Source: Bacteroidales bacterium (GTDB lineage Bacteria; Bacteroidota; Bacteroidia; Bacteroidales; UBA7960). From it: a DNA stretch of 6,811 bases. The number at the start of each line of letters is the position of its first letter. Positions within the stretch are counted from its first letter, which is position 1. This document shows, in pieces, positions 5,728 to 6,811 of the stretch. The notes beneath the pieces were generated by a model. It had not been told where the DNA came from. It did no database searches and saw only the letters and a program-made list of their open reading frames with translations. The translations under genes and the position numbers were made by a program. The DNA lies in NCBI GenBank assembly GCA_003560215.1, contig PWIY01000128.1, positions 1-6,811 of the forward strand, given 5' to 3'.

Positions 5728-6576
5728 TTACGAATTTAAATGCATATTGTCAATCAGCCTCACCTTGCCGGCATAGGCTGCCACGCAGGCAACGGCTGAT
5801 GTATTCCTGTGGGAACGGGTCACCGGCAGCAGGGTGTCCGGATGCACGATTTCAGCATACTCCAGTTCCAGTTCGGGAGAAGCATTGATGGTATCGCGTA
5901 TCTGATCTTTGATCTGCTCAACCGGGAGCTCCGGATACATCTCACGTGCTTTGACCAGGGCCTGATAAATCCGGGGGGCCTCCCTTCGCTGTGCCTTCGT
6001 GAGCCTGGTGTTTCTGCTGCTCATTGCCAGACCGTCCGCCTCCCTGACAGTGGGGCAGCCGATGACCTGTACGTCGGATTTCTCCTGCTTCACCAGTGAT
6101 CTGACGACCTGAAGCTGCTGGAAATCCTTTTCTCCGAAATAGGCCCGGTGCGGCTGAACGATATCGAATAGTTTTTTAACCACGATGGCGACCCCATTGA
6201 AATGACCCTGGCGGAACCGTCCCTCCATGACTTTGTTGAGCTGCCCGAAGTCATATATTTTGTCCGGATGCCCTGCAGGGTACATTTCTTCAGCATCCGG
6301 GCTGAACACCGCATCGCAACCGGCATCATCAAGCTTTTCCAGATCGCTGTCAAGGGTTCGGGGGTATTTTTTCAGGTCCTCTTTGTTGTTGAACTGGATC
6401 GGGTTGACAAAAATGCTGCAGACCACCAGATCGTTTTCCCTGCGCGCCTGTTCAACCAATGCAATGTGGCCTTTGTGAAGTGCACCCATGGTGGGGACAA
6501 AACCGATTGACCTCCCTTCTTTTTTTTTGTTGGTCACCCACTCATCAACGGTTGAGATTTCATTGAAAACAACCAT
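5728..6576 (-). CDS. panC: Pantothenate synthetase (pantoate--beta-alanine ligase)
   Basis: Joins pantoate and beta-alanine with ATP, through a pantoyl-adenylate, to make pantothenate for coenzyme A; cytoplasmic, probably a dimer. The 282 residues match the family length. Visible motifs in order: GFVPTMGALHKGH (25-37, with HxGH at 34-37), SIFVNPIQF (54-62), the pantoate-binding region EGRFRQGHFNGV (118-129), AYFGEKDFQQ (145-154) and PTVREADGLAMSSRN (175-189, equivalent of the KMSKS loop). The ATG at 6576 is supported by the standard MVVFNEISTVDEWV beginning. It is the first gene of the panC-panD-flippase-rfaE2 cluster and diverges from the glycogen synthase gene. A Bacteroidota-type promoter sits about 75-110 bp upstream, and its leader contains two small dyads. 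panB, which makes the pantoate, is not in the window. Confidence 0.97.
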   Translation of the reverse strand: MVVFNEISTVDEWVTNKKKEGRSIGFVPTMGALHKGHIALVEQARRENDLVVCSIFVNPIQFNNKEDLKKYPRTLDSDLEKLDDAGCDAVFSPDAEEMYPAGHPDKIYDFGQLNKVMEGRFRQGHFNGVAIVVKKLFDIVQPHRAYFGEKDFQQLQVVRSLVKQEKSDVQVIGCPTVREADGLAMSSRNTRLTKAQRREAPRIYQALVKAREMYPELPVEQIKDQIRDTINASPELELEYAEIVHPDTLLPVTRSHRNTSAVACVAAYAGKVRLIDNMHLNS

Positions 6577-6652
6577 AAAATACTGTTTAATGTGCTGATA
6601 TACAGCATTATAAATTGAACAAAACAGCGAATCCTGTTAAAAAACAAATCCG

Positions 6653-6685
6653 CAAAGCTATAATGATTATTTGAAAAATAGCAAA
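6653..6685 (-). promoter_or_regulatory. candidate promoter of the panC-panD-flippase-rfaE2 cluster
   Basis: On the minus strand TTTG (6685-6682) is followed after 21 nt by TAGCTTTG (6660-6653), a perfect TAnnTTTG -7 box. The start site would be near 6647, giving a leader of about 70 nt. The leader contains AACAG/CTGTT (6623-6638) and TGCTG/CAGCA (6593-6607) dyads. The element overlaps the oppositely directed glycogen synthase promoter. Confidence 0.6.
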
Positions 6686-6701
6686 AAAAAGTGTAATTTC
6701 G
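6670..6701 (+). promoter_or_regulatory. candidate promoter of the glycogen synthase gene
   Basis: TTTG (6670-6673) is followed after 20 nt by TAATTTCG (6694-6701), one mismatch from TAnnTTTG. A start near 6707 would give a leader of about 33 nt to the ATG at 6740. Its -33 box lies between the two boxes of the panC promoter on the other strand. Confidence 0.55.
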
Positions 6702-6739
6702 CAACATATTTCTAACGGATACAATAAGTTCATTCATTT

Positions 6740-6811
6740 ATGGAAAAACCCAAAGTTCTCTTCGTTCAGCAGGAAATTACCCCCTACCTGAAAGAGTCCC
6801 ATATGGGCCAT
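6740..6811 (+). CDS. glgA: Glycogen/starch synthase (GT5 type), N-terminal 24 residues only
   Basis: The ATG at 6740 opens a frame that runs off the window. The visible residues, MEKPKVLFVQQEITPY followed by LKESHMGH, match the start of Bacteroidota glycogen synthases, which begin with KVLFVSQEITPYLPES or similar: the first beta strand of the GT-B fold and the region that contacts the glucosyl donor. The enzyme would add glucose from a nucleotide sugar to the growing alpha-1,4-glucan. Divergence from panC is a gene order I recall from Bacteroidales-like genomes, and it supports the call. Only 24 residues are available, so another GT5-like protein cannot be excluded. Confidence 0.75.
   Translation, partial: MEKPKVLFVQQEITPYLKESHMGH

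Overview
This window looks chromosomal and comes from a member of the Bacteroidota. The evidence is the spaced TTTG / TAnnTTTG-type promoter boxes upstream of several genes, the lack of clear Shine-Dalgarno sites, the family types of the enzymes, and a gene order (glycogen synthase divergent from panC-panD-flippase) that I recall from Bacteroidales-like genomes. The exact genus cannot be read from the sequence.

Layout, left to right. Bases 1-936 (+) hold a 5'-truncated type I-beta DAHP synthase, the first step of the shikimate pathway. After a 132-bp gap with a candidate promoter, 1069-1626 (+) encodes an HD-domain putative phosphohydrolase. It converges on a tail-anchored-out S41 C-terminal processing peptidase at 1975-3633 (-). 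The 348 bases between these two genes are filled from edge to edge by an array of short hairpins separated by a GGTTGGTC / GTTGTTGGTT linker, with a ~95-bp unit duplicated in tandem; the array even supplies the stop codon of the peptidase gene.

From 6576 leftwards to 3785 (-) runs a compact cluster: panC (pantothenate synthetase), panD (aspartate decarboxylase), a YbhN/AglD-type multi-pass membrane protein starting at TTG, and rfaE2 (heptose-1-phosphate adenylyltransferase), the last two overlapping by 11 bp. The first two genes make and use beta-alanine for coenzyme A; the last serves LPS-type heptose activation, and the membrane protein is probably an envelope lipid or glycan-lipid transporter. 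The cluster therefore joins CoA precursor supply with envelope assembly.

At the right edge, 6740-6811 (+) is the start of a glycogen/starch synthase gene. The 163-bp divergent region between it and panC holds two candidate Bacteroidota-type promoters that physically interleave.

Most of the window is ordinary core metabolism. The part that core genes do not explain is the hairpin array at 1627-1977: the stems differ in sequence from unit to unit while base pairing is preserved, and the differences between the two long copies all fall outside stems.
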